Source: Stutzerimonas stutzeri
Lineage (GTDB): Bacteria; Pseudomonadota; Gammaproteobacteria; Pseudomonadales; Pseudomonadaceae
DNA length: 64,000 nt
NCBI RefSeq assembly: GCF_018138085.1
Contig: NZ_CP073105.1
Location: 4,526,001-4,590,000 of the forward strand
Reading direction: 5' to 3'
This document shows positions 45,214-54,611 of this stretch, piece by piece (within the stretch, counting starts at the first letter, position 1; the number at the start of each line of letters is the position of its first letter). Position numbers and translations under genes: made by a program. The notes beneath the pieces are model-generated. The model had not been told where the DNA came from. It saw only the letters and a list, made by a program, of their open reading frames with translations, and searched no databases.

Positions 45214-45846
45214 TCAGTGCAGACCCTGGATGTAGCTCGACAGGGCTTCGATGTCCTTGTTGCTCAGCTTCGACGCGATGGTGCGCATGATCATGGCGTC
45301 GCCGTCGTTGGTGCGCTCGCCTTCACGGAAAGCCGTCAGCTGCTTGGCAGTGTAGGCCGCATGCTGGCCACCCAGATGAGGGAATCCGGCCAGATTGTTA
45401 CCCACACCGCTGGGCGAATGGCAACCGGTGCAGGCCGGCATGCCCTCTTCTACCTTGCCACCGCGGAACAGCTTCTCGCCTTGCGCGACCAGAGCCGGAT
45501 CGGCCATGCCGACGGTCATCTTCTGGCTCGAGAAATAGGCGGCGATGTCTTGCAGGTCCTGGTCACTGTACGGCTCGAGGATACCGGTCATTTCCAGCAC
45601 CTTGCGGCCAACGCCGGGCTCGGCTGTCGGGCTGGATCCCGCCTTGATGTCCTGCAGCTGCTTGAACAGGTAACGCTCACCCTGGCCTGCCAGTTTCGGG
45701 AAGTTCGGTGCGGCGCTGTTGCCGTCGGCACCATGGCAAGCGCCACAGACTGCAACCTTCTCCTGACCGGCTTCGGCATTACCAGCCGCATGGGCGATAC
45801 CGGTGATGCCAAGGGTCAACAGCAGACTCACGAGTACTTTGTTCAT
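45214..45846 (-). CDS. cytochrome c4, periplasmic dihaem cytochrome
   Basis: Dihaem electron carrier, 210 residues, that can feed cbb3-type oxidases. The start MNKVLVSLLLTLGITGIAHA is a signal peptide; an upstream in-frame ATG (45858) is less likely. Haem motifs: CGACH (34-38) and CTGCH (near 138-142), each followed by a conserved Met ligand. The two halves are homologous, as in all c4 proteins. It is divergent from engB and followed by its own terminator. Confidence 0.95.
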   Translation of the reverse strand: MNKVLVSLLLTLGITGIAHAAGNAEAGQEKVAVCGACHGADGNSAAPNFPKLAGQGERYLFKQLQDIKAGSSPTAEPGVGRKVLEMTGILEPYSDQDLQDIAAYFSSQKMTVGMADPALVAQGEKLFRGGKVEEGMPACTGCHSPSGVGNNLAGFPHLGGQHAAYTAKQLTAFREGERTNDGDAMIMRTIASKLSNKDIEALSSYIQGLH

Positions 45847-46110
45847 CAGCTCATCCAACTACGGCTAAGGGTTAAAAGACAATCTTATTCGGCAAGCCGA
45901 CCGCGTGGGCCATGGCAATTGCTCGTTAGAGGTGGCAACTGATCCGGCTTCCCGGCGGTGCAATCGCCGGCGTCTGTCGATGCCGGCGCAACCGCAATTC
46001 CGGGCTCGTTCAAGACCAAAGCGCACACAAAATCTGCGGCATTATATACTGGCGTTCTTGAAACGGAAATGAACCATTGCCGCACCCTTCGCGCACCTAC
46101 CGGAATGCCC

Positions 46111-46749
46111 ATGCCCCCGAAAAACCCGATCCTCGGCCTCTGCCAGCAAGCCACCTTCATGACCAGCGCCGCCAAGGTCGACCAGTGCCCGGCTGACGAG
46201 GGCCTTGAAGTCGCCTTCGCCGGCCGATCGAACGCGGGCAAGTCCAGCGCGTTGAACACCCTGACCCACGCCAGCCTCGCGCGCACCTCGAAGACTCCTG
46301 GGCGCACCCAGCTGCTCAACTTCTTCCGCCTCGACGATCATCTGCGCTTGGTCGACTTGCCCGGATACGGCTACGCCAAGGTGCCGATTCCGTTGAAGCA
46401 GCATTGGCAGCGCCACCTCGAGGCTTATCTGAGCAGTCGCGAGAGCCTGGCCGGGGTATTCCTGATGATGGACATCCGCCACCCGCTGACCGAGTTCGAC
46501 CGGATGATGCTCGACTGGTCGAGCGCCAGCGAGATGCCGCTGCACATCCTGCTGACCAAATCCGACAAGCTCGCCTTCGGTGCGGCGAAGAACGCACTAC
46601 TGGCGATCCAGCGTGATATTCGCAAGGGCTGGGGAGATGGTGTCAGCGTGCAGCTGTTCTCCGCGCCGAAGCGTCAGGGGGTCGAGGAGGCGCAGCTGAT
46701 GCTGGCTCAGTTACTTGGACTGATGGGTGAGGAGCAGGTCGAAGGCTAG
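46111..46749 (+). CDS. engB: EngB/YihA, ribosome-biogenesis GTPase
   Basis: Essential GTPase that assists 50S ribosome assembly. I take ATG 46111 ([16 protein letters not shown]) because the family begins here; ATGs at 46105 and 46069 are in frame. It has 212 residues with GRSNAGKSS (G1), KTPGRTQ (G2), DLPGYGYA (G3), TKSD (G4) and SAPK (G5). It ends at an array of 7-bp repeats and a hairpin terminator. It is divergent from cytochrome c4. Confidence 0.95.
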   Translation: MPPKNPILGLCQQATFMTSAAKVDQCPADEGLEVAFAGRSNAGKSSALNTLTHASLARTSKTPGRTQLLNFFRLDDHLRLVDLPGYGYAKVPIPLKQHWQRHLEAYLSSRESLAGVFLMMDIRHPLTEFDRMMLDWSSASEMPLHILLTKSDKLAFGAAKNALLAIQRDIRKGWGDGVSVQLFSAPKRQGVEEAQLMLAQLLGLMGEEQVEG

Positions 46750-46776
46750 AGGCTGGAGGCTGGAGGCTGGAGGCTG
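46749..46776 (+). repeat. four tandem copies of GAGGCTG after engB
   Basis: Four perfect 7-bp units (46749-46755 to 46770-46776), the first sharing its G with the engB stop codon TAG. Related GGCTGGA sequences recur in the terminator arms at 46881-46917. Probably slipped-strand expanded sequence of variable copy number. Confidence 0.85.
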
Positions 46777-46872
46777 GACAGCGTGGCTTGGACTCGAGGA
46801 ACGTCGCGCTCGATAGTTCGCGGGCCAGACCCCAACCGAAGCCAACACGGCGTATAGGCATCCATCACCCAT

Positions 46873-46930
46873 AGCGCTTAGGGCTGGAAGCTGGAGCCGG
46901 CTCGTCCAGCCTCCAGCCTCAAGCGCTTTT
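46873..46930 (+). terminator. long-stem terminator after engB
   Basis: AGCGCTT-a-GGGCTGGA... pairs with ...TCCAGCCTC-AAGCGCT (46873-46896 with 46905-46927), then TTTTA. The T run serves engB; the hairpin could also slow convergent gcvP transcripts. Confidence 0.7.
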
Positions 46931-46944
46931 ATCGGCTTTGCGCT

Positions 46945-49821
46945 TTAACTCCGATAGTCCTCGATCGGTACGCAGGCGCAGAACAGGTTGCGGTCGCCGA
47001 ACACGTTATCGACCCGATTCACCGCTGGCCAGTACTTGTGCGCCTGGGTGTGCGCGCTGGGCGTTACGCCCTCGGCAATACTGTACGGGCGCTCCCAGGC
47101 GTGGGTTACATCGGCCAGGGTGTGCGGGGCATGCACCAGCGGGTTGTCTTCCGCCGTCCAGGCACCATCCTCGACCTTGGCGATTTCGGCGCGGATGCTC
47201 AGCATCGCCTCGACGAAACGATCCAGCTCCGCCTTCGACTCGCTCTCGGTCGGCTCGATCATCAGCGTGCCCGGCACCGGGAAGGACATGGTCGGCGCAT
47301 GGAAGCCGTAGTCGATCAGGCGCTTGGCGACGTCCTCTTCGGTAATGCCGGTCTGCGCCTTCAACGGCCGCAGATCGATGATGCACTCATGCGCCACACG
47401 GCCGTTGCGACCGCTGTAGAGCACCGGGAAGGCATCACCCAGACGCATCGCCAGGTAGTTCGCGCTGAGAATGGCGACTTCGGTGGCATCGCGCAGCTGA
47501 GGGCCCATCATCGCGATATACATCCAGCTGATCGGCAGGATACTCGCGCTGCCCCAAGGCGCGGCGCTCACCGCACCGTTCTCGGGGTTAGGGCCTTGCA
47601 GCTCGATCACCGGGTGGTTGGACACGAAGGGTTGCAGGTGCGCCTTGATGCCGATCGGGCCCATGCCAGGACCGCCGCCACCGTGGGGTATGCAGAAGGT
47701 CTTGTGCAGGTTCATGTGCGAGACGTCCGCGCCGATGTCGGCCGGTCGCGCCAGGCCGACCTGGGCGTTGAGGTTGGCACCGTCCATGTAGACCTGGCCG
47801 CCCTGGGCATGAATCGCCTCGCAGATCTCGCGAATGCCCTCTTCGTAGACCCCATGGGTCGAGGGGTAGGTGATCATCAGGCAGGACAGCTTGTCACCGG
47901 CCTCCGCGGCCTTGCGTTTGAGGTCCTCCAGATCGACGTTGCCTGCCTTGTCGCACTCGACGATGACCACGCGCATGCTGACCATCTGCGCCGACGCCGG
48001 GTTGGTGCCGTGCGCCGAGGACGGAATCAGGCAGATGTCGCGCTGCCCTTCGCCGCGGCTTTCGTGATACTTGCGGATGGCGACCAGCCCGGCGTACTCG
48101 CCCTGGGCGCCGGAGTTGGGCTGCATCGAGATCGCGTCGAAGCCGGTGATGGCGCAAAGCCAGGCTTCCAGCTCGTCGATCATCAGCTTGTAGCCCTGGG
48201 CCTGCTCCTGCGGTGCGAAGGGATGCAGGTTGGCGAATTCCGGCCAGGTGATGGGGATCATCTCGCTGGTGGCGTTGAGCTTCATGGTGCATGAGCCGAG
48301 CGGAATCATCGCCTGGTTCAGCGCCAGGTCCTTGTTTTCCAGCTGCTTGAGGTAGCGCAGCATCTCGGTTTCGCTGTGGTGGCTGTTGAATACCGGATGA
48401 CTCAGGTAGCCGCTGCTGCGCTGCAGCTCGGCCGGGATGCCGCTGACGACGTCACCGGCGTCCAGCGTGGCGATGTCCAGGCCATGATCGGCACCGAGGA
48501 ACACCGCCAGCAACTGCTCCACGGTCTGCTCGTTACATGTCTCGTCGAGACTGACGCCCAGCTTGCCGCGGCCGAGGATGCGCAGGTTGATTCGTGCGGC
48601 CCGGGCGCTTTCGAGAATAGCGGTCTGGGCGCCGCCCACCTCGAGGGTCAGGGTGTCGAAGAAATGCTGGTTGAGGCGCTTGATGCCGTGCCGCTCCAGC
48701 GCGCTGGCCAGAATAGAGGTCAAACGATGGGTGCGCTGGGCGATGCGCTTGAGGCCCTCGGGGCCGTGGTAGACCGCGTAGCAGCTGGCGATATTGGCCA
48801 GCAGCACCTGGGCGGTGCAGATGTTGGAGTTGGCCTTCTCACGACGGATGTGCTGCTCGCGCGTCTGCAGCGCCATGCGTAGCGCCGTGTTGCCGCGGGC
48901 ATCCTTGGACACTCCGATGATGCGGCCGGGCATGGCGCGCTTGAACGCGTCACGCGTGGCGAAATAGGCCGCATGCGGGCCGCCGTAGCCCATCGGCACG
49001 CCAAAGCGCTGGGTCGACCCGAGCACCACATCGGCACCGAGCTCGCCAGGCGGCGTCAGCAGCAGCAGGCTGAGCAAGTCGGCCGCGACACAGGCCAGCG
49101 CCTGCTTGGCATGCAGCGCTTCGATCACCGGACGCAGGTCGCGGATCTCGCCATGGGTATCGGGGTATTGCAGCAGCGCTCCGAACACGTCGTGCGCGGC
49201 GACATCCTCGATCGGGCCTACGACCAGCTCGAAGCCGAAGGCCTCGGCACGGGTCTGCACCACCGAAAGCGTCTGCGGATGGCAGTTCTCATCGACGAAG
49301 AAGCGGTTGCTCTTGTTCTTGGCCATGCGCCGCGCCAGCGTCATGCCTTCGGCCGCCGCGGTCGCTTCGTCGAGCAGCGAGGCGTTGGCCAGATCCAGCC
49401 CGGTAAGATCGATGGTCAACTGCTGGAAATTCAGCAGCGCCTCCAGGCGACCCTGGGCGATTTCCGGCTGATAGGGCGTGTAGGCGGTGTACCAGCCCGG
49501 GTTCTCCAGCACGTTGCGCAGGATTACCGGCGGTGTGATGGTGCCGTGATAGCCCATACCGATCAGGCTGGTCCACAGCTGGTTCTGCTCGGCATAGCCA
49601 CGCAGCTTCGCCAGCGCGCCTTGCTCGTCCAGCGCCGGCGGCAGTGCCAGCTCGCCCTGCAAGCGAATCGCCGGCGGCACGGTCTGCTGCACCAGCTCGT
49701 CGCGACTGGACAGACCCAGCGCATTGAGCATGGCTTGCTGTTCAGCCGCATCGGGGCCGAGGTGACGACGCAGGAAGGCGTCGGGTTGCTGGAGCTGGGA
49801 AAGGCGCGGCACTTGGGACAT
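46945..49821 (-). CDS. gcvP: GcvP, glycine dehydrogenase (decarboxylating), P-protein
   Basis: PLP enzyme of the glycine cleavage system: decarboxylates glycine and passes aminomethyl to lipoyl-GcvH. 958 residues from ATG 49821 ([22 protein letters not shown]), E. coli 957. The PLP-lysine motif is [19 protein letters not shown] near 700. The single chain holds both halves (alpha2 form). It is last in gcvT-gcvH-gcvP but separated from gcvH by a strong terminator-like hairpin. The ribosome site is weak. Confidence 0.97.
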   Translation of the reverse strand: MSQVPRLSQLQQPDAFLRRHLGPDAAEQQAMLNALGLSSRDELVQQTVPPAIRLQGELALPPALDEQGALAKLRGYAEQNQLWTSLIGMGYHGTITPPVILRNVLENPGWYTAYTPYQPEIAQGRLEALLNFQQLTIDLTGLDLANASLLDEATAAAEGMTLARRMAKNKSNRFFVDENCHPQTLSVVQTRAEAFGFELVVGPIEDVAAHDVFGALLQYPDTHGEIRDLRPVIEALHAKQALACVAADLLSLLLLTPPGELGADVVLGSTQRFGVPMGYGGPHAAYFATRDAFKRAMPGRIIGVSKDARGNTALRMALQTREQHIRREKANSNICTAQVLLANIASCYAVYHGPEGLKRIAQRTHRLTSILASALERHGIKRLNQHFFDTLTLEVGGAQTAILESARAARINLRILGRGKLGVSLDETCNEQTVEQLLAVFLGADHGLDIATLDAGDVVSGIPAELQRSSGYLSHPVFNSHHSETEMLRYLKQLENKDLALNQAMIPLGSCTMKLNATSEMIPITWPEFANLHPFAPQEQAQGYKLMIDELEAWLCAITGFDAISMQPNSGAQGEYAGLVAIRKYHESRGEGQRDICLIPSSAHGTNPASAQMVSMRVVIVECDKAGNVDLEDLKRKAAEAGDKLSCLMITYPSTHGVYEEGIREICEAIHAQGGQVYMDGANLNAQVGLARPADIGADVSHMNLHKTFCIPHGGGGPGMGPIGIKAHLQPFVSNHPVIELQGPNPENGAVSAAPWGSASILPISWMYIAMMGPQLRDATEVAILSANYLAMRLGDAFPVLYSGRNGRVAHECIIDLRPLKAQTGITEEDVAKRLIDYGFHAPTMSFPVPGTLMIEPTESESKAELDRFVEAMLSIRAEIAKVEDGAWTAEDNPLVHAPHTLADVTHAWERPYSIAEGVTPSAHTQAHKYWPAVNRVDNVFGDRNLFCACVPIEDYRS

Positions 49822-49842
49822 CACGGCTTCTCTCGAAAAAGT

Positions 49843-49912
49843 AAAAAGCCCCGTCATGCAGGCGGAATGAAAAACGACTTCGCTCGGTTTTTCACGCCTG
49901 CAACGCGGGGCT
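49843..49912 (-). terminator. long intrinsic terminator between gcvH and gcvP
   Basis: On the minus strand the arms AGCCCCG, TGCAGGCG and GAAAAAC pair with GTTTTTC, CGCCTGCA and CGGGGCT (69-base structure with small bulges), followed by TTTTTACTTTTTC. This is strong enough to stop most read-through from gcvH into gcvP. Confidence 0.85.
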
Positions 49913-49926
49913 CTTGAATGGAACGC

Positions 49927-50316
49927 TTAGGCTTCGGCGTCGCAGGAGGCCTTGTAACCCTCTGCATCGAGCAGCTTGTCCAGTGCCGAGGCATCACTCG
50001 GCTGGAGGCGGAAGAACCAGCTGCCGTAGGGTTCGCTGTTGACCATTTCGGGCGAGTCGGTGAGCTGCTCGTTGATGGCGATCACCTCCCCGGAGATCGG
50101 TGCATAGATGTCCGAAGCGGCCTTGACCGACTCTACTACGCCCGCCTGCTGCCCCGCCGCCAGTTGCTGGCCGACCTCCGGCAGTTCAACGTAAACCACG
50201 TCACCCAGGGCTTCCTGGGCGTGATCGGAAATGCCGACGGTCACGCTGCCGTCCGCTTCGAGACGGGCCCACTCGTGGCTGGCGGCGTAACGCAGATCGC
50301 TGGGAATGTCGCTCAT
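49927..50316 (-). CDS. gcvH: GcvH, glycine cleavage H-protein
   Basis: Lipoyl carrier of the glycine cleavage system, 129 residues from ATG 50316 ([16 protein letters not shown]) with GAGG 8 bases upstream. The lipoylated lysine is Lys65 in [20 protein letters not shown]-terminal residues [11 protein letters not shown] are typical. It lies between gcvT and gcvP; the upstream extension of the reading frame is spurious. Confidence 0.97.
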   Translation of the reverse strand: MSDIPSDLRYAASHEWARLEADGSVTVGISDHAQEALGDVVYVELPEVGQQLAAGQQAGVVESVKAASDIYAPISGEVIAINEQLTDSPEMVNSEPYGSWFFRLQPSDASALDKLLDAEGYKASCDAEA

Positions 50317-50399
50317 TCGTATGTCCTCAAAAAAGCTGTCGGTATTTGCGGGCACGAAGCAGGCTTGGCGACCCGCTGCAAGGAAGCAGTCGGCCGAAT

Positions 50400-51482
50400 T
50401 TACACCAGTACTTTGCCGTGACGCACGAAAGTCGGCTGCACGACGCGCACGGGATACCACTTACCACGGATTTCGACTTCGGCACGATCGCCGGCGGCGG
50501 CCGGAACCCGCGCCAAGGCGATTGATTTGCCAAGCGTAGGCGAAAAACTGCCGCTGGTGATTTCGCCCTCGCCAGCGCCATTGACGCGGACGATCTGATG
50601 CGCGCGCAATACGCCACGCTCCTCAAGCACCAGACCGACCAGTTTCGGCCGGTCGCTCATGGCCTTCTCGGCCTCCAGGGCCGCACGGCCGATGAAGTCA
50701 CGCTCGGCCGGCTCCCAGGCCACGGTCCAGCCCATGTTGGCCTGCAGGGGCGAGACATCCTCGGTCATGTCCTGGCCGTAAAGATTCAAGCCGGCCTCCA
50801 GGCGCAAGGTGTCGCGGGCGCCCAGACCGATCGGCGATATACCGGCGCCGACCAGCTCACTGAGGAAGTCCGGCGCCTGCTCGGCCGGCAGGATGATTTC
50901 CAGGCCATCTTCACCGGTATAGCCGGTGCGACCGATGAACCAGTCGCCGGCAGCGCGGCCGTTGAAGGGCTTGAGCTCATGGATCAGCGCCGCTCGCGGT
51001 TGATCGACCAGCTCGGCCGTCCGGACTCGCGCTTGCGGCCCCTGGATGGCCAGCATCGCCAGCTCGGAGCGCTCGGTCACCTCGACGGCGAAACCCTCGG
51101 CCTGCGCCTGCATCCAGGCCAGGTCCTTGTCGCGCGTACTGGCATTGACGACCAGCCGGTAGCCCCAGTCGGTGAGGTAGACGATCAGGTCATCGATAAC
51201 CCCGCCACGCTCGTTGAGCATCGCGGTGTACAGCGCCTTGCCCACCTGACCGAGGCGATTCACATCATTGGCCAGCAGACGTTGCAGATAGACTTTGGCG
51301 TCGGGGCCGGCGACGTCGACCACGGTCATGTGGGACACGTCGAACACGCCACAATCGCGCCGCACCTGGTGATGCTCTTCCACTTGGGAGCCGTAGTGCA
51401 GGGGCATGTCCCAGCCGCCGAAATCGACCATCTTGGCGCCAAGTGCGAGATGCTGATCATAGAGGGGAGTACGCTGACCCAT
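50400..51482 (-). CDS. gcvT: GcvT, aminomethyltransferase T-protein
   Basis: Transfers the methylene from aminomethyl-lipoyl-GcvH to tetrahydrofolate, releasing ammonia. 360 residues from ATG 51482 ([24 protein letters not shown]) with AAGGAG 6 bases upstream. Motifs: [14 protein letters not shown] near 50-63 and [14 protein letters not shown] near 228-241. First gene of gcvTHP; its leader is about 80 bases and has no recognisable glycine aptamer. Confidence 0.97.
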   Translation of the reverse strand: MGQRTPLYDQHLALGAKMVDFGGWDMPLHYGSQVEEHHQVRRDCGVFDVSHMTVVDVAGPDAKVYLQRLLANDVNRLGQVGKALYTAMLNERGGVIDDLIVYLTDWGYRLVVNASTRDKDLAWMQAQAEGFAVEVTERSELAMLAIQGPQARVRTAELVDQPRAALIHELKPFNGRAAGDWFIGRTGYTGEDGLEIILPAEQAPDFLSELVGAGISPIGLGARDTLRLEAGLNLYGQDMTEDVSPLQANMGWTVAWEPAERDFIGRAALEAEKAMSDRPKLVGLVLEERGVLRAHQIVRVNGAGEGEITSGSFSPTLGKSIALARVPAAAGDRAEVEIRGKWYPVRVVQPTFVRHGKVLV

Positions 51483-51535
51483 GGGTTTCTCCTTCCGGGC
51501 AGGTCGCCGAAGCGGCGTGGCTGAAGCTATTAGAG

Positions 51536-51560
51536 GTCGGACGAAAGTCCGACGTTTTTT
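51536..51560 (+). terminator. plus-strand terminator-like hairpin in the gcvT leader
   Basis: GTCGGAC-GAAA-GTCCGAC (51536-51553) then G and six T (51555-51560) on the plus strand. For the gcvT (minus) transcript it is a leader hairpin preceded by six A. No plus-strand gene ends here. Confidence 0.55.
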
Positions 51561-51571
51561 GAATGGCGCGC

Positions 51572-51600
51572 ATTGTAGCCCCAAGGTCGAGGCAGGTCAC
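51572..51600 (-). promoter_or_regulatory. likely sigma-70 promoter of gcvT
   Basis: The minus strand has TACAAT (51577-51572) as -10 and GTGACC (51600-51595, 4 of 6) as -35 with a 17-bp spacer. Transcription would start near 51565, giving a leader of about 83 bases. Confidence 0.5.
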
Positions 51601-51621
51601 GACGAGGCGATCGACTGAGCG

Positions 51622-53238
51622 TCAACCGACTCGCCGGGCCGAGCGGCGGATCAGAAGAATGACCGGCAGGAGCCCGACCAGCACCAGTGTGAGCGCTGGC
51701 AACGCGGCACGTGCCCATTCGCCCTCGCTGGTCATTTCGAAGATTCGTACCGACAACGTGTCCCATCCGAATGGTCGCATCAGCAGGGTAGCCGGCATTT
51801 CCTTCAGTACGTCGACGAACACCAGCAGCGCGGCGCTCAGCGTGCCGGGCAACAGCAACGGCAGGTAGATTCGGAAGAAAAGCGCCGGCCCGCCGACGCC
51901 AAGGCTACGCGACGCCTGAGGCAGCGACGGGCGAATCCGGGCCAGCGCGCTTTCCAGCGGGCCGAACGCCACGGCCATGAAGCGAATCAGGTAGGCCAGC
52001 AGCAACGCCCCGAGACTGCCGAGCAGGATCGGCTTGCCTTCGCCACCGAGCCACGCCGACAGCGGTATGACCACCTCGCGATCCAGGTAGCTGAACGCGA
52101 GCATGATCGACACGGCCAGCACCGAGCCCGGCAGCGCATACCCCAGATTCGACAGCCCTACCGCGGCCTTGACCGAGCGCAGCGGTGCCTGGCGACGGGC
52201 GAAGGCCAGCAGCAACGCCACCGCCACCGTAATCGATGCCGCCATCAGGCCCAGATAGAGCGTATGCAGGATCAGCCCGGTGTAGCGCTCGTCGAGATCG
52301 AAGCGCCCGCGCTGCCAGAGCCAGACCAGCAACTGCAGCATGGGTACGACGAACGCACAGAGAAACACCAGGACGCACCAACCGCTGGCTGCCAGCGCTT
52401 TGAAGCCGCGCAAGCGATAAAGGACCGCCGATCGCGCCCGGTCATTGGCCGGCCTGGCAGCCCCACGCGCGCGCCGTTCGCCATAGAGCACCAGCATGAC
52501 CGCAAGCAACAGCAGGCTGGCCAACTGGGTGGCGCTGGTCAGGCTGAAGAAGCCGTACCAGGTCTTGTAGATGGCGGTGGTAAAAGTGTCGTAGTTGAAT
52601 ACCGCCACCGCCCCGAAGTCGGCCAGCGTCTCCATCAGAGCAAGCGCCAGGCCGGCGCCGATCGCCGGTCTCGCCATCGGCAACGCGACGGTCCAGAACG
52701 CCTTCCAGGGCGACTGCCCGAGCACCCGCGCCGCCTCCATCAGCCCTTTGCCCTGCGCAATGAACGCCGAACGGGCAAGCAGGTAGACGTAGGGGTAGAA
52801 CACCAGCACCAACACGACGATGACCCCGCCCGTGGAACGGACCCTGGGAAAGCGCACCCCACTGCCGAACCATTCGCGCGCCAGCGTCTGCACCGGCCCG
52901 GCGAAATCCAGCAGGCCGATGAAGACGAACGCCAGCACATAGGCGGGAATCGCGAAAGGCAGCATCAGCGCCCAGTCCAGCCAGCGCCGTCCGGGAAACT
53001 CGCACAGCGAGGTCAGCCAGGCCAGGCTGACCCCCAGCAGGGTGACGCCAAACCCGACCCCCAGCACCAGCGCCAAGGTGTTGCCGAGCAATCTGGGCAT
53101 CTGCGTTTGCCACAGGTGCGCCCAGATACTGGTGTCGATGTCGCTCCAGCTGAACAGCAGCACACTCAGCGGCAACAGCACCAGCGCAGCGACAGCAAAG
53201 GAAATGGGATACCAACGGTGCTCGACGGGGTGGGACAC
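51622..53238 (-). CDS. iron(III)-type ABC transporter permease
   Basis: Fused double permease of 538 residues in the FbpB/SfuB/HitB family, importing ferric iron delivered by the upstream binding protein. Each half has about six helices and an EAA loop: EAARVLGQSPWKAFWTVALPM near 178-198 and ASRSLGVGGPALFFRIYLPLL near 442-462. No ATPase gene follows here, so the ATP-binding subunit must be elsewhere, as in several Pseudomonas. It is separated from the receptor gene by 271 bases holding a terminator-like hairpin and a REP. Confidence 0.92.
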   Translation of the reverse strand: MSHPVEHRWYPISFAVAALVLLPLSVLLFSWSDIDTSIWAHLWQTQMPRLLGNTLALVLGVGFGVTLLGVSLAWLTSLCEFPGRRWLDWALMLPFAIPAYVLAFVFIGLLDFAGPVQTLAREWFGSGVRFPRVRSTGGVIVVLVLVFYPYVYLLARSAFIAQGKGLMEAARVLGQSPWKAFWTVALPMARPAIGAGLALALMETLADFGAVAVFNYDTFTTAIYKTWYGFFSLTSATQLASLLLLAVMLVLYGERRARGAARPANDRARSAVLYRLRGFKALAASGWCVLVFLCAFVVPMLQLLVWLWQRGRFDLDERYTGLILHTLYLGLMAASITVAVALLLAFARRQAPLRSVKAAVGLSNLGYALPGSVLAVSIMLAFSYLDREVVIPLSAWLGGEGKPILLGSLGALLLAYLIRFMAVAFGPLESALARIRPSLPQASRSLGVGGPALFFRIYLPLLLPGTLSAALLVFVDVLKEMPATLLMRPFGWDTLSVRIFEMTSEGEWARAALPALTLVLVGLLPVILLIRRSARRVG

Positions 53239-53254
53239 ACAAGCCTCGAACCTA

Positions 53255-53284
53255 GAAAAGACAACGCCCCGGCAGACCGGGGCG
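53255..53284 (-). terminator. attenuator-like terminator between iron receptor and permease genes
   Basis: On the minus strand CGCCCCGG/CCGGGGCG (53284-53277, 53272-53265) is followed by TTGTCTTTTC. The T run is broken, so partial read-through into the permease gene is likely. Confidence 0.7.
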
Positions 53285-53423
53285 TCGAGTATAACGGCAG
53301 CGCCCGCTGCCAGGGCCAGTGAGCGGCGGTCGAAGCCGCTAGCGCGCTACCTGCCTTATCCGGCCGGCTGGCGCAGTTCACCGCTGAGAAATCCGCCCAG
53401 TGATCTGTTGACGCCCGAGGCCT

Positions 53424-53445
53424 GTGGGAGCGGTCTTGACCGCGA
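53424..53445 (+). repeat. REP core between iron receptor and permease genes
   Basis: GTGGGAGCGG-TCTTGACCGCGA, identical over 22 bases to the last REP of the recB-recD cluster, in the otherwise gene-free 271-base interval. Confidence 0.9.
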
Positions 53446-53509
53446 GCCTTTCAACTCAGCCCCACCGCGCCACGCCCGGCTGGGCGGGTACTTTGCTCGC
53501 CGCTACGGA

Positions 53510-54511
53510 TTAGTTCCAGCCGGCACGATCCATCAGCATGATGGCTTCGGCCTGCCGGCTGCCGGCAACTTCCACCGGGATGGTGTCCGCTTTGAAATCA
53601 CCCCATGCGGCGACCTCAGCCGAGGGTTTCACGTCCGGGTTGGCCGGAAATTCCATGTTGATATCGGCGAAGATGCTCTGCGCCTCGGGCGTGGTCATCC
53701 ATTCCACCAGCTTGCGCGCCGCCTCTGGATGCGGTGCATGCTTGGTCAGGCCGATGCCGGAGAGGTTGACGTGAACACCGCGGTCCTGCTGGTTCGGCCA
53801 GAACAGCCGGGCTTTCAGATCCGGCTGCTGGGCGTGCAGGCGCCCGTAGTAGTAGGTGTTGACGATACCGACGTCGCACTGGCCAGCGTCGACGGCCTGA
53901 ATCAGCGCCGTGTCGTCGGCGAACACGTCGGTCGCAAGATTATTGACCCAGCCCTTGACGATCTCTTCGGTTTTCTCGGCACCGTGGGTTTCGATCAGGG
54001 TCGCGGTCAGCGACTGGTTGTAGACCTTCTTGCTGGTGCGCAGGCAAAGCCGGCCTTCCCAGTTCTCGTCTGCAAGGGCTTCGTAGGTGCTCAGCTCGCT
54101 CTGCTGAACCCGCTCGGGCGAGTAGACGATGGTCCGTGCGCGCAATGAAAGACCGGTCCAGGCGTCGCTCGAGGAGCGGTACTGGGCGGGGATGTTGGTT
54201 TTGACCACGTCGGAGTTCAGCGGTTGGAGGATGCCCATCTGCTCGGCTTGCCAGAGGTTGCCGCCGTCCACCGTCAATAGCAGATCCGCCGGCGTATTCT
54301 CACCCTCGGCCTTGATCCGGGCCATCAGCGGCGCTTCCTTGTCGGTGATGAACTTGACCTTGGTGCCGGTCTTAGCGGTGTAGGCGTCGAACACCGGCTT
54401 GATCAATTCGTCGATTCGCGAGGAGTAAACCACTACTTCATCGGCAGCTTGTGCCACGTTCGACAGCGCCATGAGCGCCGCGGCGGCGAGTAAACCTTTG
54501 CTTGCCTGCAT
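53510..54511 (-). CDS. ferric-iron periplasmic binding protein (FbpA/HitA type)
   Basis: Periplasmic Fe(III) receptor of 333 residues for the adjacent permease. Signal peptide ends at VAQAADE; then [19 protein letters not shown], and [12 protein letters not shown] near 213-224 with the paired tyrosines that bind iron in this family. A Fur box lies 37 bases upstream of the start and an 11-bp hairpin hides its ribosome site, so both transcription and translation may respond to iron or another signal. Confidence 0.93.
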   Translation of the reverse strand: MQASKGLLAAAALMALSNVAQAADEVVVYSSRIDELIKPVFDAYTAKTGTKVKFITDKEAPLMARIKAEGENTPADLLLTVDGGNLWQAEQMGILQPLNSDVVKTNIPAQYRSSSDAWTGLSLRARTIVYSPERVQQSELSTYEALADENWEGRLCLRTSKKVYNQSLTATLIETHGAEKTEEIVKGWVNNLATDVFADDTALIQAVDAGQCDVGIVNTYYYGRLHAQQPDLKARLFWPNQQDRGVHVNLSGIGLTKHAPHPEAARKLVEWMTTPEAQSIFADINMEFPANPDVKPSAEVAAWGDFKADTIPVEVAGSRQAEAIMLMDRAGWN

Positions 54512-54514
54512 GGA

Positions 54515-54546
54515 TTTAGCCTCTTGTTTTGATGAAAGAGGCTAAA
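54515..54546 (-). promoter_or_regulatory. ribosome-site-sequestering hairpin before the iron receptor gene
   Basis: A perfect 11-bp stem (arms TTTAGCCTCTT at 54515-54525 and AAGAGGCTAAA at 54536-54546, 10-base loop) lies in the leader. The ribosome site AAGAGG (54525-54520 on the minus strand, 8 bases from ATG) falls wholly in one arm. Translation should require melting of the stem. Confidence 0.6.
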
Positions 54547-54547
54547 T

Positions 54548-54566
54548 AGTAGTGAATGTCATTTAC
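54548..54566 (-). promoter_or_regulatory. Fur box
   Basis: The minus strand GTAAATGACATTCACTACT matches the 19-bp Fur consensus GATAATGATAATCATTATC at 12 positions, the level usual for real sites. It is directly upstream of the iron receptor gene. Repression under iron sufficiency is inferred. Confidence 0.6.
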
Positions 54567-54611
54567 TTTCTCAACGCGACAAATGTTGCAAGGAGCGTGG
54601 CCGCGCGCCCT

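Noticed and set aside
51483..51621. Glycine riboswitch before gcvT
   Set aside because: The likely leader is only about 80 bases and shows a single hairpin; the conserved aptamer core is not visible. A covariance search with the glycine riboswitch model would settle it.
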